A stretch of 64,000 nucleotides of DNA from Burkholderia sp. PAMC 26561 (GCF_001557535.2 NZ_CP014315.1:1426001-1490000), one strand, 5' to 3'; counted from the stretch's first letter, positions 1 to 8,847 are shown. Numbers and translations are program-made. The notes: generated by a model not told the origin, from the letters alone.

Positions 1-346
1 TCTCGCGCTGGACATCGATCAGACTGATCCACACGTCCTCGATCCGCACCCCCGCTTTTTGATGAACGCCTTCTGCAACCGCTTTGTAGAAGGCTTTCTT
101 TGCATCGACCGAGCGCCCTGCATTCCACGTCACCTGTATAAAAACGATGCCTGGCGAATAATCGATGCCCAGGTATCCCTCCGTGGGATACACGAGCTCG
201 CCCGGCGCGTGGCGCGTGATGATCTGAAACCGGTCGTTCGCCGGAACATTCGCAACGGCGAGCATGGCTTCATAGATGACATCGCTGATGGCTTGGACGC
301 TATCAGCGGAGGCTTCTTTCGAGACGTTGATTCTGACCAAAGGCAT
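1..346 (-). CDS. Tautomerase family protein (3' end outside window)
   Basis: Reading the minus strand from the ATG at 346 gives MPLVRINVSKEASADSVQ, with Pro2 directly after Met as in 4-oxalocrotonate tautomerase-like enzymes, where the exposed N-terminal proline is the catalytic base. The frame stays open for 115 codons and leaves the window at base 1. The body (residues around RHAPGELVYP and YSPGIVFIQVTW) fits the longer Tautomerase_2 type (about 130 residues) rather than the 62-residue 4-OT type. An AAGGAG-like site lies just before the ATG. The substrate cannot be told. The nearest gene, a PQQ-type dehydrogenase, is on the same strand 182 bases upstream and need not be co-transcribed. Confidence 0.8.
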   Translation of the reverse strand, partial: MPLVRINVSKEASADSVQAISDVIYEAMLAVANVPANDRFQIITRHAPGELVYPTEGYLGIDYSPGIVFIQVTWNAGRSVDAKKAFYKAVAEGVHQKAGVRIEDVWISLIDVQRE

Positions 347-528
347 ATCGGCTCCTTACATGATCAAATGCATAGCAATGGATGTTGCTCGCTTGGATTA
401 TGCGGCAACTCCAAATTTTCGACACAACCGGCCGGCCACGAAAACGGGCGGCAGGCGATCCACAACAGAGACCGCGCGCCGCCCGCAAGACGTAAGGAAC
501 TGCTGTTTTTTCTCTTGCGACGTGACGT

Positions 529-1848
529 TCAACCTCCTGCTTTCGTCACGCGCCAGACGGTGTTGCCGGCATCGTCGGCGATGATGAGCGCGCCGTCCTG
601 ACCCTGCGCGAGCCCGACCGGCGCGCCGCGCAGCTCCTTCTCGTCGGCGGTCACAAAGCCCGTCACAACAGGTTTCGGCGTGCCGACCGGTTTGCCGTTT
701 TCAAACGCCACATACGCGACCGCGTAACCGCTCAGCGGCGAACGATCCCAACTGCCATGCTCGCCGATAAAAGCCCCGCCCTTGAACTGTGCCGGAAGGT
801 TGTCGCCGGTATAAAACAACAAGCCGAGCGGCGCAACGTGCGAGCCGATCGCATAATCCGGCGGGATCGCCTTCGCGACCAGATCGGGGCGTTGCGGCTG
901 CACGCGCCGGTCCACATTCTGCCCATAGTAGCTGTACGGCCAGCCATAGAAAGCGCCGTCTTTCACCGAGGTCAAATAGTCCGGAACAAGGTCTGCGCCG
1001 ATTTCATCGCGTTCATTGGCGACTGCCCAGAGTTGTCCCGTTTTCGGTTCCCATTGCAGCCCGGTCGGATTGCGTATGCCGGCCGCGAAGATGCGGCTGC
1101 CGCCAGTGGCGATATCCACTTCGAGGACGTTAGCGCGGCGGTATTCGACGTCGAGTCCGTTCTCGCTGGCATTGCTGTTCGATCCGACGCCGACAAAAAG
1201 CTTCTTGCCGTCCGGGCTCGCGAGCAGCGCCTTGGTCCAGTGATGGTTGACCCGGTCCGGAAGGTCGGTCAGTTCGACACCGGTCGTGGTAATGGCCGTA
1301 TCGCCGGATTTGTACGGGAACTTGAGGATGGCGTCGGTATCGGCCACGTACAGCGTGTCGCCGACCAGTTGCATGCCGAACGGCGAATGCAGATGATCGA
1401 TGAAGACATGCTTGTCCCATTCGCCGCTGCCATCGGTGCGCTTTCGCAGCAACGTGATGCGGTTGCCACCCTTCGCTTCCTTGCCCGAACGGCTCTGGAC
1501 CATGCCCGCAATCAACTGCTTCGGCGTGGTTACAGGTTCGGCATCGGGGCTGCTGGATTCCGCCACCAGGATGTCGCCATTAGGAAGCCCATACACCTGC
1601 CGTGGATGTTCAAGCCCGGACGCGATCTTCTCGATCTTCAGGCCGTCCGCGACCTTGGGTGTTTCGTTGTTCTGCCATCCAACATGCTTGGGTACCTGCA
1701 TGGGCGGCGTGAAAAAACTCTGAGCGCTCGGCAATGGCGGATTGGCGCCGGCCTGATGCGCGGAATCATATTTGGCTTTCTCGTCGCATCCGCTGAACGA
1801 AGCCGCGACGGCCACCGCGATCACGCTGGTCAAGATGGATCTATTCAC
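529..1848 (-). CDS. PQQ-dependent sugar (sorbosone-type) dehydrogenase, lipoprotein
   Basis: Predicted 439-residue exported six-bladed beta-propeller of the L-sorbosone/soluble glucose dehydrogenase family, which oxidises sugars with PQQ in the periplasm. Blade-like segments are visible: PRQVYGLPNGDILVAES, GMQLVGDTLYVADTDAI, NPTGLQWEPKTGQLW and IGEHGSWDRSPLSGY. The GTG at 1848 was chosen because an AAGGAGA site precedes it and because it starts a lipoprotein signal, NRSILTSVIAVAVAASFSGC, with the lipobox cysteine at about residue 20; upstream codons of the open frame belong to the preceding gene. The start overlaps the stop of the DUF2231 gene by 8 bases, so the two are probably translated together. 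The family is clear; the substrate is unknown. Confidence 0.85.
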   Translation of the reverse strand: MNRSILTSVIAVAVAASFSGCDEKAKYDSAHQAGANPPLPSAQSFFTPPMQVPKHVGWQNNETPKVADGLKIEKIASGLEHPRQVYGLPNGDILVAESSSPDAEPVTTPKQLIAGMVQSRSGKEAKGGNRITLLRKRTDGSGEWDKHVFIDHLHSPFGMQLVGDTLYVADTDAILKFPYKSGDTAITTTGVELTDLPDRVNHHWTKALLASPDGKKLFVGVGSNSNASENGLDVEYRRANVLEVDIATGGSRIFAAGIRNPTGLQWEPKTGQLWAVANERDEIGADLVPDYLTSVKDGAFYGWPYSYYGQNVDRRVQPQRPDLVAKAIPPDYAIGSHVAPLGLLFYTGDNLPAQFKGGAFIGEHGSWDRSPLSGYAVAYVAFENGKPVGTPKPVVTGFVTADEKELRGAPVGLAQGQDGALIIADDAGNTVWRVTKAGG

Positions 1849-2284
1849 GAGCCGTCTCCTTGAAATCGAACTTGTCGAACGCGAGCACGATTTGAGCAAG
1901 GATCAGCAACGCGACTGTAATGACTGAAAGAATGACGCTCAGCGGAACCTGGGCATAAGCATCGCGGCTATGAACGAATGCGTTCACGATTGCCGCGACG
2001 ATGCCGAGCAGGTTCAGCCAGAAGGCCAGCCTCTCGCGATTTTTGCCTGCGTAGCGGTATCCGAACCAGACGTGGCCGAGATTGATGAAGCGTGGAATGA
2101 TCGCGAAAATGAGTCCGACGGTTACGAGCCACGCAGCGCCTTTAGCCCAGAAAACATTTTCTGTTATCGCGTAGATAATGTCGAAGATCAGGGTGCCGAC
2201 GAAAAGTCCGTACGGGATGGGATTTAAAAGATCGAAGAGTGATGTCGCCAGTCTTGACCGATATCTCGGGCTGGTTGGAGTCAT
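1841..2284 (-). CDS. DUF2231-type four-helix membrane protein
   Basis: A 147-residue inner-membrane protein with about four hydrophobic segments (LFDLLNPIPYGLFVGTLIFD, a helix around AAWLVTVGLIFAIIP, one around LAFWLNLLGIVAAIVNAFV, and a C-terminal one around SVILSVITVALLILAQIV). The NPIPYG...FD start and the overall layout match DUF2231 proteins. These often sit beside exported dehydrogenases or cytochromes, as here with the PQQ-type enzyme whose start overlaps this stop. The second ATG (2284) was preferred because AAGGA lies 8 bases before it. A role in holding or serving the dehydrogenase at the membrane is only inference from the overlap. Confidence 0.7.
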   Translation of the reverse strand: MTPTSPRYRSRLATSLFDLLNPIPYGLFVGTLIFDIIYAITENVFWAKGAAWLVTVGLIFAIIPRFINLGHVWFGYRYAGKNRERLAFWLNLLGIVAAIVNAFVHSRDAYAQVPLSVILSVITVALLILAQIVLAFDKFDFKETARE

Positions 2285-2600
2285 GGGTAAGTCCTTCACT
2301 GAAGGTAAAGATGCGATAAACGATGCACCGGTGACAAAAGTCTAATCCACGGTGCATCGTTTTCCCGGCTCGTACCGCTCGGGCATCGCGTCACGCAACT
2401 CAAACCCCGCAGGGCATGCGGTCATCAGAGATGCGGCACGCCTTCATCGAAAGGATTTTGCAAGCGTTGGGATCCAGAACGATCCGAAGCTTGGGCGCAG
2501 GTCATGCAGGCAGCGTTTTCCAGTTGGACGAGCCCCATGCGTCACGCACATCACGTGCCCGAGGCTTTGGCTTTTAATTATTTTGCGTTCGGGGAAGGCA
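2285..2600. other. Intergenic, no gene seen
   Basis: No convincing coding sequence on either strand. Short open frames here have no start signal, no recognisable domain and no codon pattern like the neighbours. The stretch holds the upstream region of the DUF2231 gene and, together with the hairpin at 2601-2651, separates it from dhaL. Confidence 0.5.
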
Positions 2601-2651
2601 AAATACAGCCTCACGACTGTATCGAGGAATGACAGTCCACTGGCTGTATTT
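2601..2651 (-). terminator. Nested stem-loop 35 bases after dhaL, possible terminator
   Basis: AAATACAGCC (2601-2610) and GGCTGTATTT (2642-2651) are perfect 10-base inverted arms. Inside them GACTGT (2615-2620) and ACAGTC (2632-2637) form a second stem. In the minus-strand RNA this folds as an elongated, interrupted hairpin just after the dhaL stop, with only a short U run (UUUU) behind it. It could end the long operon or protect its 3' end. A pair of operator half-sites (ATACAG/CTGTAT) is the alternative reading. Confidence 0.45.
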
Positions 2652-2686
2652 CTGGAGATACTACGCAAGGCAGGCGTGCTGAAGGC

Positions 2687-3313
2687 TTAACCCTTCACGC
2701 CTTCCCGCAACGCTTCGAGAAACCTTAAATACGCGGTAGCGCCCGGATCGGCATGTCCAATGCTGCGTTCCTGCACCCATGCCGCGCGTCCCTTTTGTGA
2801 TTGCAGCCCCGCTGTCGCCTCCACGCGTTCCTGCGATGTCGCGATCATCGCGGCCAGCAACGCATCGGTATCGCCGTCTGATTTTTCGAGAGTATCGAGA
2901 CTTGGAACGAGCGCGTCGAGCACGGTCTTGTCACCGACCTGGCTCTTCCCGCGTTCGATGATGCGCCCCGCAACCGCACGCCCGATGGTCAACGCCTCGT
3001 TCTTGCCGACCGTGTCCTTCCCCGCCATGGTCTTCGATGCCGCCAGCAATCCGCCGCCTATCAATGCCGCGAACGTGGATGGATTCGCGGTCGAAAATGC
3101 CTTCCCCGCGGCGAGCAGCACGTCGGCCACGGTCGCCTCGCCAGGCAACGCGGCAAGCGCCTTCACGACCGCCGCCGATCCCGCTTGCACGGTAATGCCG
3201 AGATCGCCGTCGCCGAGTGCGGCATCGAGTTCGCGCAACTCTTCGGCATGGCCCGGCAGCGTGGCGAGCGTGCGCGCGAGCACGTCGCGCAGTTCAGTGG
3301 AAGAAATACTCAT
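2687..3313 (-). CDS. dhaL: Dihydroxyacetone kinase subunit DhaL (ADP/ATP-binding)
   Basis: A 208-residue DAK2-domain protein, the normal DhaL length. The nucleotide-Mg site ALGDGDLGITV (Asp35, Asp37 and the preceding residues) is intact, as are the glycine-rich helix segments SAAVVKALAAL, GGGLLAASKTMAGKDTVG and the C-terminal RAAWVQERSIGHADPGA. It would phosphorylate a short ketose (dihydroxyacetone or an erythrulose-like sugar) held by DhaK. It starts 12 bases after the dhaK stop. No DhaM-type PTS subunit is present nearby, so the phosphoryl donor would be ATP or a DhaM encoded elsewhere. It is the last gene of the kinase-isomerase-aldolase-ABC operon. Confidence 0.9.
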   Translation of the reverse strand: MSISSTELRDVLARTLATLPGHAEELRELDAALGDGDLGITVQAGSAAVVKALAALPGEATVADVLLAAGKAFSTANPSTFAALIGGGLLAASKTMAGKDTVGKNEALTIGRAVAGRIIERGKSQVGDKTVLDALVPSLDTLEKSDGDTDALLAAMIATSQERVEATAGLQSQKGRAAWVQERSIGHADPGATAYLRFLEALREGVKG

Positions 3314-3325
3314 GACGTCCCCCGT

Positions 3326-4335
3326 TCAAGCCTGCGACCATTCGCGAAAGAAAGGCGAACGCGCCGGTGCGGCAAGCAGCGCTTCGAGTTCGTCATCGAC
3401 AAGCATGATCGTGATCGACGCACCCGCCATTTCGAGGCTCGTCACATACTCGCCCACATACGAGCGTGCGATCGTCAAACCCTGCTCGCCGATGATCGCA
3501 GCCGATCGCCGATACAACAAATACAGCTCTTCAAGTGGCGTCGCGCCGAGCCCGTTGATGAGCACCGCGACGCGCGATCCTTTGGGCGCATTGAGGTCGG
3601 CAAGGATCTCGCCGGTCAGGCGCGTTGCAATCTGATCGGCGGTTTCGAGTGCGCCGCGATGCGTGCCCGGTTCGCCATGAATGCCGATGCCGATCTCCAT
3701 CTCGCCTTCAGGCAGCGTGAACGTAGGTTTGCCCGCAGCCGGCAGAATGGTCGGCGAGAGGCCCACGCCCATGGTGCGGCACTGGTTGTTCGCCTTCGCT
3801 GTGATGCGGGCGACTTCATCGAGTGAATCGCCTCGTTCCGCCGATGCCCCGCGCACTTGAACGCAAACACCATCCCTGCCACGCCCCGGCGTTCAGCACT
3901 GCGCGCGCTCGGTGCCGACGCCACGTCGTCAGTGAGCAGCACTGTCTTGATATCGATGCCTTCCGGTTCCGCCAGATCCGCAGCGAGGTCGAAGTTGAAG
4001 ACATCGCCGCCATAATTGCCGTACACATACAGCACGCCGGCGCCGCCATCGACGGCTTTAGTGGCTTCGAAAATCTGTTCCGACGACGGCGATGAAAACA
4101 CGTTGCCTACTGCCACGCCGCTGCACAAACCCTCGCCCACGTAGCCCAGGAAGCCCGGCATATGCCCCGACCCGCCGCCGGTCACGATGCCCACGCGACC
4201 CTGCTTCGGTGCATCGGCGCGCACGAGCGCACGGTTGTCAGCGGTCGCGGATTTGATCCAGCCCGGATGCGCGAGCAACAGCGCATCGATGACTTCATCC
4301 ACGAACTGATCCGGCTGGTTGATGATCTTTTTCAC
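3326..4335 (-). pseudogene. dhaK: DhaK (ketose-binding kinase subunit), single-base frameshift
   Basis: Two overlapping minus frames together give a full DhaK of about 336 residues. The first (from ATG 4335) begins MKKIINQPDQFVDEVIDALL and carries VGIVTGGGSGHMPGF; it ends in the right sequence at VAGMVFAFKCAG. The second resumes with ASAERGDSLDEVARIT and includes the covalent substrate-binding histidine region IGIGIHGEPGTH. One extra G on the coding strand at the CCCC run 3847-3850 (plus strand) would restore one frame. Either the gene is inactive or the sequence lost one base in a homopolymer. Everything else is conserved, so decay, if real, is recent. It lies 31 bases after the ABC permease. 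Confidence 0.85.
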
Positions 4336-4366
4336 GTGATGCTCCTTGAAAGGAAACTGCGATGGC

Positions 4367-5368
4367 TCACACCTTGCGGCGCTGGCTGAGCGCGTCGAGC
4401 ATGACGGCGGCGAAGATGACGCCGCCCTGAATGAATTGCGTCCAGAATGGATTGACGCCGAGCAGCGACAGGCCCACGTTGATCACGCCGATCAGCACCA
4501 CGCCAATGAACGTGCCAATGATCGAACCGCGCCCGCCGGCAAGCGACGTACCGCCGATCACAACGCCGGCAATGACCTGAAGCTCGAGTCCGTTTGCCGC
4601 AGAGGGCAGCGCCGAATTCAGCCGTCCCGCGAGCACGATGCCTGCAATCGCCGCCGTCACACCGGCAAGCGTGTACGTCAGGAAGATCACGCGCCGCACG
4701 GGAATACCGGCGAGCCGTGCGGCTTCCTTGTTGCCGCCGACCGCAAAGACCTGATGCCCGAAGGTCGTCTTGCGCAACAGCACATGCCCGACAATAAAAA
4801 CGACCAGCATGACGATCATCGGCGCGGGAAGCCCGGCAACCGTCTTTGCCCCGAACGCGGTGAACGCGTTCGGGAAGTCGAACTTGGTGCGGCCATCGGA
4901 AATGGCGAGCGTGAGGCCGCGCGCCATCGCCATCATGGCCAGCGTGACAATGAACGGCACCAGCCTGAACCACGCGACCGAGAGTCCGTTCAACGCGCCC
5001 ACGCACGCGCCCACGGCAAGCGCCACCGCAAGTCCGCCGATACCCAGCCCGATGTTCCCCGGCACCGATCCCGCCATGACCGTCGCTGCGACCATGCCGC
5101 TCAGCGCGACCAGCGAGCCGACCGACAGGTCGATCCCGGACGTGATGATGACGAACGTGCCGCCGACCGCCGCGATGCCCACCACGGAGACCTGCACCAT
5201 GATGTTGGTGAGCGTGCTCGTCGTGAGAAATTCGGGCGATGCGATCGACAGCACCACGCATATGAGAATGAGCGCCGCGAACAAAGGTCCGATACCGCTG
5301 CGTAACTGCCGGATGAAACGGCGCGAGAGCGCCTCCTGATCCGCCTGCTTTGCTGCTGTCGACGTCAT
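4367..5368 (-). CDS. CUT2 sugar ABC transporter permease (RbsC-like)
   Basis: A 333-residue inner-membrane protein with the RbsC/BPD_transp_2 layout: first helix around LFAALILICVVLSIASPEF, then GGTFVIITSGIDLSVGSLVAL, and the coupling-loop region GLELQVIAGVVIGGTSLAGGRGS. The ATG at 5368 was chosen because ATGA joins it to the stop of the ATPase gene, which is typical of coupled translation, and because the codons further upstream belong to that gene. It should form the homodimeric channel of the first importer. Given the linked enzymes, the cargo is likely a pentose-like sugar such as 5-methylthioribose or 5-deoxyribose (inference). Confidence 0.9.
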   Translation of the reverse strand: MTSTAAKQADQEALSRRFIRQLRSGIGPLFAALILICVVLSIASPEFLTTSTLTNIMVQVSVVGIAAVGGTFVIITSGIDLSVGSLVALSGMVAATVMAGSVPGNIGLGIGGLAVALAVGACVGALNGLSVAWFRLVPFIVTLAMMAMARGLTLAISDGRTKFDFPNAFTAFGAKTVAGLPAPMIVMLVVFIVGHVLLRKTTFGHQVFAVGGNKEAARLAGIPVRRVIFLTYTLAGVTAAIAGIVLAGRLNSALPSAANGLELQVIAGVVIGGTSLAGGRGSIIGTFIGVVLIGVINVGLSLLGVNPFWTQFIQGGVIFAAVMLDALSQRRKV

Positions 5369-6918
5369 GCGCCTACTCCTGTCGTAGCCCATTGAATCAC
5401 CGTCTCGGAGTCCGCCTTGTTGCGTGCGATCTCCGTGACGATGCTGCCTCTGTACATCACCAGCACGCGGTCGGACATGCCGAGCAACTCCGGCAATTCC
5501 GAGCTGACCATGATGACGGCCGCACCGGCGCGCGCCATCGATACCATGTGCGCATAGATCTCGGTCTTCGCGCCTACGTCGATACCGCGCGTGGGTTCAT
5601 CGAGCATGATGACGGCCGGTTGAGTGGCCGTGGCGCGTCCCAGGATGACCTTCTGCTGATTGCCGCCCGAGAGATTGCCCGTGATCTGCATGACCGATGG
5701 CGAACGCACCGCGAAGCGCGTGCTCGCTTCCTGCGCGAGCCTGCGTTTTCTTGCGTTGCTGGTGAAGCCGCCGGTTGCAAGCGCCTTCAGGCTCGAAAGC
5801 GCGACGTTCTCCTCGATGCTCGCCTCGAGCACGAGACCTTCGAGCTTGCGGTCTTCGGCGGTATAGACGAGTCCGTGCCGGATGCCATCGGTTGGCGACT
5901 TGATGCTGACCTTCTTGCCGCGTATCAGGAGTTCGCCCTTCGTCACGGGCAGCGCGCCGAAGATCGCTTTCAACAACTCCGTGCGCCCCGCGCCCGCAAT
6001 CCCCGCGATACCCACGATCTCACCCGCCCTCACGCTGAGGCTCGCATGCCGCACGATTGGCGGGCTCGCCAGATCGCGCACTTCGAGCACGACGGGCCCG
6101 TAGTCGCGCGGCTCCCACGGATAGAACGAATCGAGATTGCGCGCGACCATGGCCTGCACGAGCTCCTGCTCGGTCCACTGGTTCATCGGCCGCGAACTGA
6201 CGGTTGCGCCATCGCGCATCACCACGGCCGAGTCCGCCAGCTCGAACACCTCTTCCAGATGATGCGAGATGAAGATGATCCCCATCCCTGCCGCGCGAAG
6301 CCGCCGGACCACGGCGTACAGATTGGCGATGTCGCCACGCTGCAGCGCTGCCGTAGGTTCATCCATGACGAGGATGCGGGCGTCGCGTGCCACCGCCTTT
6401 GCGACTTCCACGAGCTGCCGCTTGTTCAACGGCAGATCGCCGAGACGCATGGACGGCGAGACGTTATCCAGTCCGACTTGCGCAAGCGCCTGGCGCGCGT
6501 GTTCGTTGGCTTCGCGCCGCATCACGAAACCGCCGCGCGACGGCATGCGCCCGAGGAACAGATTCTCCGCGACGGTCATGTCGTTGATCAGCGACAGCTC
6601 CTGGTAAATCACGGCGACGCCGGCATCGATCGCCGCATTGGTTCCGCGTGCAAGCGGCACGCCGTTGATCTCGATGCGGCCTTCGTCCGGCTCATACGCA
6701 CCCGACAAGGTCTTGATCAGCGACGACTTGCCTGCGCCGTTCTCACCGACGATCGCCATCACGTGACCCGCCTGCAACGACAGGCTGACGCCCCGCAACG
6801 CCTTCACGCCGGGGAAACTCTTGACGATGCCCTCCATGCGCAGCAGCGGCACGTTGCCGCTCTCCGGCGCCTCTTGCACGCCGCCGGAAAGATCGGGCGA
6901 ACTCGTTTCGGCACTCAT
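5365..6918 (-). CDS. CUT2 sugar ABC transporter ATPase (RbsA-like)
   Basis: A 517-residue double ATPase. The N-terminal half has Walker A GENGAGKSS, a relaxed signature (LPLNKRQLVEVAKAV) and Walker B LVMDEPTAAL. The C-terminal half has a degenerate Walker A (GIAGAGRTELLK), a full signature LSGGNQQKV and Walker B IMLDEPTRGID. This split of good and degenerate sites is normal for the RbsA/MglA class. The ATG at 6918 starts MSAETSSPD; an AGAGAG stretch lies before it. The binding-protein gene ends 80 bases upstream and the permease overlaps by 4 bases downstream. Confidence 0.92.
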   Translation of the reverse strand: MSAETSSPDLSGGVQEAPESGNVPLLRMEGIVKSFPGVKALRGVSLSLQAGHVMAIVGENGAGKSSLIKTLSGAYEPDEGRIEINGVPLARGTNAAIDAGVAVIYQELSLINDMTVAENLFLGRMPSRGGFVMRREANEHARQALAQVGLDNVSPSMRLGDLPLNKRQLVEVAKAVARDARILVMDEPTAALQRGDIANLYAVVRRLRAAGMGIIFISHHLEEVFELADSAVVMRDGATVSSRPMNQWTEQELVQAMVARNLDSFYPWEPRDYGPVVLEVRDLASPPIVRHASLSVRAGEIVGIAGIAGAGRTELLKAIFGALPVTKGELLIRGKKVSIKSPTDGIRHGLVYTAEDRKLEGLVLEASIEENVALSSLKALATGGFTSNARKRRLAQEASTRFAVRSPSVMQITGNLSGGNQQKVILGRATATQPAVIMLDEPTRGIDVGAKTEIYAHMVSMARAGAAVIMVSSELPELLGMSDRVLVMYRGSIVTEIARNKADSETVIQWATTGVGA

Positions 6919-6998
6919 GATCGGATCTCTCTTGCGAGGCATGCGCTCCGCGCCATCGGAGACTTGCGGACACGCATGCGCTTGGTCGATTACGGCGA

Positions 6999-8111
6999 TT
7001 ACTGGCTGACCTGCAGCGACCAGAGACCGTATTTCTTGGTGGTATCGGAGTCGATATTCGACTTGTCGATCAACAAGGTCGGCCATGCGTAGTTCGCCGG
7101 CACGTCCTTCTTCGCCGTGTAGTCCTTGATGAAACTCAGCGCCTTCGCCGCCATTTCGATTGGGTTCTGCGAAATGGTTGCGTCCTGCTTGCCGGCACGA
7201 ATCGCGGACAATGCCTGCGCCGTGCCGTCGGCACCGATCACCATGATGTGCTCCTTGTCGCCGAGCGGCTTGTAGCGGTTGGCGTTGTCGATAGCTTTTT
7301 CCGCACCCACGGTGTTGTCGTCGTTCGCACCGAAAACTGCATCGATTTGCGGGTACTTTTGCAGGATGTTCGTCATCGCGTTGAGTGACTTTTCCTGGTC
7401 GAACGCGCCTTCCTGGCGGGCCACGACCTTGATGTCCGGATACTTCGCGATTTCATCGGAGAAGCCTTTCTCGCGGTCGGTGGCAGCCGTCGTCCCGACC
7501 AACCCGATCAGGTCGACCACGTTGCCCTTGGGCGAGCCATAACGCGTCTTCAACTGATCCGCGATCCACTTTGCCGCCGTCGTGCCGAGCGCCACGTTGT
7601 CCGACGCCACGAACGACGTCACCTTGCCGCCATCGGAGCCGCGATCCAGCGTGAACACGGGAATGCCCATGCTGTTGGCCTTTTCGACCGCCGGAATGAT
7701 CGCCTTCGAGTCGATCGGATTGAGCACCAGCGCAGTCACGCCCTGGCTCAGCAGGTTGATCGCGTCATTGACCTGCTGCTGTGCGTCGCCGTTTGCGTTC
7801 GTCTGGACCAGATCGAAGCCTTGTTCCTTCGAACCCTTTTCCACCCCGAGTTTCAAGCCGACGAAGAATGCGTTGTTCAGCGTAGACACCGAGAAACCGA
7901 TCTTCGTCTTCCCGCCCGATGCCGCCGTGGCCGCGGGAGCAGCGCTCGCGACTGCGGCGGGACTTGCGCTTGCGTCGCTTGCGGCGGTGGTCGTCGAAGG
8001 CGATTCGCTTTTCGAACAGCCGGAGAGCGCGGCTGCCGCGCATAAGACCGCCGTTCCCGTACGTGCACCCAGCTTGCTCCATGCGTCAAATCTTCCTGAA
8101 TTCCAGGCCAT
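6999..8111 (-). CDS. CUT2 sugar-binding lipoprotein (RbsB-like)
   Basis: A 370-residue periplasmic binding protein of the Peripla_BP_4 family. The ATG at 8111 has GGAGA 6 bases upstream; an earlier ATG four codons before would place the site inside the coding region. The lipoprotein signal ends in AAAALSGC, followed by a Ser/Ala-rich linker, then KIGFSVSTLNNAFFVGLKLG, the usual first strand and helix. TLDRGSDGGKVTSFVASDN and GANDDNTVGAEKAI line the expected sugar cleft. It lies between the aldolase (73 bases upstream) and the ATPase. Lipid anchoring is less usual than a free RbsB but occurs. Confidence 0.9.
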   Translation of the reverse strand: MAWNSGRFDAWSKLGARTGTAVLCAAAALSGCSKSESPSTTTAASDASASPAAVASAAPAATAASGGKTKIGFSVSTLNNAFFVGLKLGVEKGSKEQGFDLVQTNANGDAQQQVNDAINLLSQGVTALVLNPIDSKAIIPAVEKANSMGIPVFTLDRGSDGGKVTSFVASDNVALGTTAAKWIADQLKTRYGSPKGNVVDLIGLVGTTAATDREKGFSDEIAKYPDIKVVARQEGAFDQEKSLNAMTNILQKYPQIDAVFGANDDNTVGAEKAIDNANRYKPLGDKEHIMVIGADGTAQALSAIRAGKQDATISQNPIEMAAKALSFIKDYTAKKDVPANYAWPTLLIDKSNIDSDTTKKYGLWSLQVSQ

Positions 8112-8184
8112 GACTGTCTCCATTTTTCAAGTTATAAAGGCGGTTCTGTTGCGCGCTGCGGGTACAACATTTGAAGAAACTTAT

Positions 8185-8847
8185 TCAGGTATCCTTGGTT
8201 CTTCGTGGTCCGTAGTTCCTGAACTTGTCCACGACTTCGTTCATCTGTTCATCCGATAAGACGGGCGGCGTTCCCAATTGGCACGCCAGCAGATATTGCT
8301 TCGCCAGTACCTCGACTTCGTGTGCGAGCCATAGCGCACGCGCGAGATCCCGACCCAGTGCAATCACGCCGTGATGCGCCAGCAGACACGCTGTGCGGTC
8401 TTTCAGCGCCTGCATCGCGTAATCGGACAACTCCTTGCTGCCGAAGGTTGCGTACGGCGCGCATCGGATGGAATTGCCGCCCGCGGCCGCCACCATGTAA
8501 TGGTGCGCGGGGATGCCGTGTGAGTGAATGGCGAGCGCCGTGGCCGAGCTGGAATGCGTGTGAACCACTGCGCCGATCTCCGGCCTCGCCTGCAAGATGT
8601 CGCGGTGAATGCGCCATTCCGACGATGGCCGCAACTGCGCAAACAGCGACGAGGAAGCATCTATATTGATCGGCAGGAACGCGATCGAGGCCGGGTCCAG
8701 TTGTGCCGACGGGATGCCGCTTGGCGTGATCAGGAAACCATCGCTGAACCGCGCGCTCACGTTGCCCGACGTGCCCTGATTGATGCCGAGACGTTCCATC
8801 TCGCGCGCTGTCTCCACTATTCCCGAACGCAGCGCGGCCTCGGTCAT
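8185..8847 (-). CDS. Class II aldolase (FucA/Ald2-like), likely 5-substituted ribulose-1-phosphate aldolase
   Basis: A 220-residue zinc aldolase of the fuculose-1-phosphate type. Metal and catalytic residues are present: GTSGNVSAR near residue 26, Glu77 in SEWRIHRDIL, His96 and His98 in VVHTHSSS, and His159 in LLAHHGVIALG. The ATG overlaps the mtnA stop (ATGA). In the DHAP shunt known from Rhodospirillum rubrum and some E. coli, an aldolase of this type encoded with MtnK and MtnA cleaves methylthioribulose-1-phosphate or 5-deoxyribulose-1-phosphate to DHAP plus an aldehyde. That is the most economical reading here. MtnB dehydratase is a relative in the same superfamily, but the shorter FucA-like form with a SEWRIH glutamate favours an aldolase. 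Confidence 0.85.
   Translation of the reverse strand: MTEAALRSGIVETAREMERLGINQGTSGNVSARFSDGFLITPSGIPSAQLDPASIAFLPINIDASSSLFAQLRPSSEWRIHRDILQARPEIGAVVHTHSSSATALAIHSHGIPAHHYMVAAAGGNSIRCAPYATFGSKELSDYAMQALKDRTACLLAHHGVIALGRDLARALWLAHEVEVLAKQYLLACQLGTPPVLSDEQMNEVVDKFRNYGPRRTKDT

Noticed and set aside
757..1863. Long plus-strand open frame opposite the PQQ-type dehydrogenase gene
   Set aside because: Antisense to a gene with clear domains; it has no recognised motif or RBS. High third-position GC opens such frames throughout the window.
2352..2690. Plus-strand frame of 112 codons between the DUF2231 and dhaL genes
   Set aside because: No RBS, no recognisable domain, and its end runs through the inverted repeats of the dhaL 3' region.
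5350..7092. 580-codon plus-strand frame opposite the RbsA-like ATPase
   Set aside because: The minus strand carries both Walker A and B sites and signature motifs. The plus frame is Arg/His-rich and shows no domain.
8185..8847. MtnB (methylthioribulose-1-phosphate dehydratase) for the aldolase gene
   Set aside because: MtnC, MtnD and MtnE are absent, and the FucA-like SEWRIH glutamate and overall sequence fit an aldolase. Still worth an assay.
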